A DNA stretch of 64,000 bases from Streptomyces sp. WM6378 (GTDB lineage Bacteria; Actinomycetota; Actinomycetes; Streptomycetales; Streptomycetaceae): contig NZ_LGDD01000339.1 of assembly GCF_001279695.1 (NCBI RefSeq), positions 124,001 to 188,000 of the forward strand, in the 5' to 3' direction. Position numbers and translations under genes: made by a program. Within the stretch, counting starts at the first letter, position 1, and each line of letters opens with the position of its first letter. Positions 62,020 through 64,000 of the stretch are shown here, piece by piece. The notes under the pieces were generated by a model. That model had not been told where the DNA came from, did no database searches, and saw only the letters and a program-made list of their open reading frames with translations.

Positions 62020-62919
62020 TCAGTGCGGCGAGGGCCCGGAGATGCGCTTCTCGAACCAATGGTGGGCGTAGGGCTCGTCGTTGAAGGCGGGAACCTCCTC
62101 GAAGCCGCACGAGTGGTAGAGGCCGATCGCGGCGCTGAGCGCCTTGTTGGTGTCCAGGCGCAGTACGTCACGGCCGTGCTCGGCGGCCCGTGCCTCCAGC
62201 TCGGCCAGGAACCGGCGGCCGAGGCCGAGGCCTCGCGCGGCGGGCGCCACCCACATGCGCTTGATCTCGGCCGGGGCGTCGGCCGGCAGCTTCAGGCCGG
62301 CACAGCCGATCGGCTCGCCGTGCATCCGGGCGACGAGGAACAGGCCGTGGGGAGACCGGAGTTCACCGGCGTCGGGCAGCAGGCTCAGCCCGGGGTCGAA
62401 GCCCGTGTCGAACCGCTCCTGCAACTCGGTGAAGTACGCCAGCAGACAGCGCTCGGCGTCGGGACTGTCCGGGTCGACGGCGTCCACCATGACCGTCGCG
62501 GCGGTCAGCAATCGGTCGACCTCGGCCATGGCCGCGACCAGGCGGGCGCGCTGAGCGGGGTTGAGCGGCTCAAGCAGGGAGCCAGCGAGCTCGTCGCTGC
62601 GCCGGTCGAGGACGGCCCGCTCCGCGCGGCCCGCGTCGGTGAGCTTGACGGTACGCACCCGCCGGTCCCGGGGCTGCGGCTCGACCGTCACGAGCCCGTC
62701 GCCCTCCAGGGAGCGCAGCAGTCGGCTGACGTACCCGGAGTCGAGCCCGAGGCGCTCGCGCAGTCCCCGTACGTCCTGCCCCTGCTCGCCGATCTCCCAA
62801 AGGAGCCGGGCCTCGCCGATGGGGCGGTCGCGGCCGAGGTAGCGGTCGTGGAGCACCCCCACGCGTTCGGTGACGGTGCGGTTGAAGCGGCGTACCCGCT
62901 CGATGTGCCCTGCGTCCAT
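62020..62919 (-). CDS. MarR regulator fused to a GNAT acetyltransferase
   Basis: 299 aa. MarR winged helix at 1-140 (IGEARLLWEIGEQGQDVRGL, GLDSGYVSRLLRSLEGDGLV, D-R-R-x-R); GNAT at 150-295 (IKRMWVAPAARGLGLGRRFL, the acetyl-CoA-binding Q/R-x-x-G-x-G/A loop as R-G-L-G-L-G). TATGGT (minus strand, 62926-62931) ends six bases before the ATG: leaderless. The palindromic operator at 62918-62941 covers both this -10 and the start codon, implying tight autorepression. Confidence 0.9.
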   Translation of the reverse strand: MDAGHIERVRRFNRTVTERVGVLHDRYLGRDRPIGEARLLWEIGEQGQDVRGLRERLGLDSGYVSRLLRSLEGDGLVTVEPQPRDRRVRTVKLTDAGRAERAVLDRRSDELAGSLLEPLNPAQRARLVAAMAEVDRLLTAATVMVDAVDPDSPDAERCLLAYFTELQERFDTGFDPGLSLLPDAGELRSPHGLFLVARMHGEPIGCAGLKLPADAPAEIKRMWVAPAARGLGLGRRFLAELEARAAEHGRDVLRLDTNKALSAAIGLYHSCGFEEVPAFNDEPYAHHWFEKRISGPSPH

Positions 62920-62941
62920 TCTCTGACCATAGTCAGAGAAT
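62918..62941. promoter_or_regulatory. Perfect palindromic operator overlapping a start codon
   Basis: ATTCTCTGAC (62918-62927) and GTCAGAGAAT (62932-62941) are perfect 10-bp arms around CATA. The left arm includes part of the start codon (complement of 62917-62919) and the centre includes the -10 TATGGT of the MarR-GNAT gene. Confidence 0.85.
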
Positions 62942-63000
62942 GTCCGGAGTGCCAGCGGTGGGCGGCAAGGCAGGGGCGCCCGAGATCAAGATCGGCCATG

Positions 63001-63106
63001 GGTGCGTAAATCCAGCGTGCTGACTTACACCACCACCGGGATCACTCCCGGCTGCCGGGGTTCGAACCCGGACCACTGAACCCGAAGTACCCATCTCCTA
63101 CGCACC
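63001..63106 (-). ncRNA. Possible structured RNA A, tRNA-like T-arm
   Basis: The 106-bp element is closed by GGTGCGTA (63001-63008) and TACGCACC (63099-63106), a perfect 8-bp end stem on either strand. Inside, on the minus strand, CCGGG-TTCGAAC-CCCGG is an ideal tRNA T-arm, and CCGGGA-gtga-TCCCGG is another hairpin. A TACGGT -10 (63125-63130) lies upstream on the minus strand. No D arm or anticodon arm can be built, so it is not a standard tRNA. Confidence 0.4.
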
Positions 63107-63184
63107 GGGCGCCCCTGCTCGGTCACCGTATCCGGACCGGACCCGGCAGGGCATGCGATTTACGACGGCCCGGTCCCCGCAGCA

Positions 63185-63217
63185 CAAAGCCCCCGCCGCT
63201 CAGTGAGCGATGGGGGC
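63185..63217 (-). terminator. Terminator after structured RNA B
   Basis: On the minus strand GCCCCC-at-CGCTC-act-GAGCG-gc-GGGGGC followed by TTTGT; no protein gene ends here, supporting a transcribed RNA upstream. Confidence 0.65.
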
Positions 63218-63249
63218 CGAGCACGGGTCCAGAGATCAGGGCGGCGCGC

Positions 63250-63317
63250 GGTGTGCGGGGTTCGAACCCGGACGCCCGAAGGCGCTCAACCAAAGAAGTA
63301 ACCGCTGCCTGCGCACC
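63250..63317 (-). ncRNA. Possible structured RNA B, paralogue of A
   Basis: 68 bp on the minus strand, ends GGTGCGC / GCACACC (six of seven pairs), with the same GGTGCG-YAGG-n-AGnGG-n-TACTTC block as A and a T-loop-like GGGTTCGAACCC palindrome. TATGGT (63329-63334) is an upstream -10. A terminator hairpin with TTTGT follows at 63217-63185. Looks like a transcription unit of tRNA size, but lacks a D arm. Confidence 0.45.
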
Positions 63318-63377
63318 TGGACGTGATCACCATAGCCGGGACGGAACCGGTCCGGCACGCGAATATGGGCTGCCAGG

Positions 63378-64000
63378 TCAACTGGTCGGCCTTGCTTGGC
63401 AGTTGACGCCTCGCAGGGTCGCGTGGAGCGGGGTGGCCGGCTGCAGGAGCAGGCCTACGCGTGGGGCCACCTCCGTGTCGGGCAGGTCCAGGTGGAAGCG
63501 CTGGGCGAGCGTGGCGAGGACCAGGGCGGCCTCGACCTGGGCGAAGCGGGCGCCGAGGCAGGTGCGCGGGCCGCCACCGAAGGGGTACCAGGCATGGTCG
63601 GGCACCTCGTCGGGGGCGTCGGCGTCCCAGCGTTCCGGGCGGAACTGGTCGGGCCGCGGGAACCAGCGTGGGTCCCGGTGTGTGGTCCACGTGCTGCACC
63701 AGACGATGGTTCCGGCCGGGATGCGGGCGCCGCCCAGCGTGGCGCCCTCGCGCGCGACCGCGGGGATGAGCCATACCGGCGGGTAGAGGCGCATGGCCTC
63801 CTTCACGATCTGCTGGGTCCAGGTGAGGCGCTCGTAGTCGTCGATGGTGGGCGGCCGGCCGGCCAGCACCTCCCGGAGCTCCGCTGCCAGGCGGGCGCGA
63901 GCCTCGGGCGCACGGGCGAGCAGCTGGAACGCCCAGGTCAACGCCGTGGACGTCGTCTCATGTCCGGCCGCCCAGAGGGTGACAGCCTCGTTGCGCACCT
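63378..64000 (-). CDS. Cytochrome P450, C-terminal part (N-terminus beyond the window)
   Basis: The last 207 codons are visible. AAGHETTSTALTW is the I-helix oxygen-activation motif; EAMR is the ExxR of the K helix; FRPERWD and FGGGPRTCLGARFAQVEAAL hold the heme-ligand Cys loop. The start lies right of 64000. The sequence resembles stand-alone bacterial P450s with an alkane- or fatty-acid-hydroxylase-like core. No ferredoxin gene is visible on the downstream side. Confidence 0.92.
   Translation of the reverse strand, partial: VRNEAVTLWAAGHETTSTALTWAFQLLARAPEARARLAAELREVLAGRPPTIDDYERLTWTQQIVKEAMRLYPPVWLIPAVAREGATLGGARIPAGTIVWCSTWTTHRDPRWFPRPDQFRPERWDADAPDEVPDHAWYPFGGGPRTCLGARFAQVEAALVLATLAQRFHLDLPDTEVAPRVGLLLQPATPLHATLRGVNCQARPTS

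Larger units (their letters stand above)
62942..63377. other. Region between the MarR-GNAT gene and the P450 gene
   Basis: 436 bp without a protein gene. Occupied by the two related structured elements, their -10 boxes and one terminator. A second homologous promoter block (63118-63155 and 63322-63360) precedes each element. Confidence 0.5.

Noticed and set aside
63001..63317. Standard tRNA genes
   Set aside because: T-arms are ideal, but no D stem or anticodon stem with correct spacing can be drawn, so I list structured RNA candidates instead.

Overview
The window looks like a chromosomal segment of a Streptomyces or very close actinomycete. Codon third positions are almost all G or C, GTG and TTG starts with GGAG-type ribosome binding sites are common, several -10 hexamers sit about six bases before an ATG (leaderless starts), and family content is typical: STAS-ANTAR, PAS-GAF-SpoIIE phosphatase, XRE-DUF2690-like, DUF5133-like, neocarzinostatin-fold and rifampin phosphotransferase proteins. 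I see no rRNA, standard tRNA, CRISPR array, insertion sequence or phage module. About 63 protein genes or gene remnants are annotated.

Layout. 1-14 kb: a Tat-exported phospholipase C, an MFS pump with a C-terminal beta domain, a class II aldolase/CMD pair divergent from a MerR regulator, a DedA-kinase-response regulator operon in which dedA is frameshifted, small enzymes, and a rifampin phosphotransferase (rph) with a rifamycin-associated element (RAE) upstream. 14-19 kb: a VC0807-like membrane protein, an epoxide hydrolase, a secreted lectin/neocarzinostatin-like protein, and a winged-helix gene divergent from a STAS-ANTAR protein. 19.5-26.2 kb: the most interesting block, a compact set of flavin reductase, nucleotide N-glycosidase-like protein, DHODH-like protein, creatininase-fold hydrolase and flavin monooxygenase, followed by an HxlR repressor and an MFS exporter divided by a triple-repeat operator. 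It suggests an undescribed nucleotide- or pyrimidine-derived pathway.

26-36 kb: a secreted M1 metallopeptidase, a TetR/TetX-like pair with a perfect 20-bp operator, a DLH hydrolase divergent from a GlxA-type regulator, an XRE-membrane protein, a decayed peptide-export locus (truncated TlpA-like start, ABC exporter tail, frameshifted signal peptidase) and an ECF41-like sigma factor with an SRPBCC protein. 36-45 kb: a second copy of the winged-helix family next to a PAS-PAS-GAF-SpoIIE phosphatase, VanZ, alginate lyase, GlsB, SMP-30-like, serine hydrolase and SDR genes. 45-59 kb: a UvrA-like resistance ATPase carrying an in-frame palindromic insertion, VOC, MFS/Lrp pair, PRC-barrel, ALDH, APH-like kinase, and leuA with a Leu-rich leader peptide, a coupled ABC ATPase and a divergent GntR regulator. 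59-64 kb: CsbD, a ProP-type symporter, a MarR-GNAT fusion whose operator overlaps its start, two tRNA-like structured elements, and a cytochrome P450 running off the right edge.

Functional themes are chemical defence (rph, TetX-like, UvrA-like, three multidrug-type MFS pumps, epoxide hydrolase, DLH, P450), partner-switch signalling (STAS-ANTAR, SpoIIE phosphatase and paired winged-helix proteins), and secreted hydrolases. All family calls come from reading the sequence; no database search was run.
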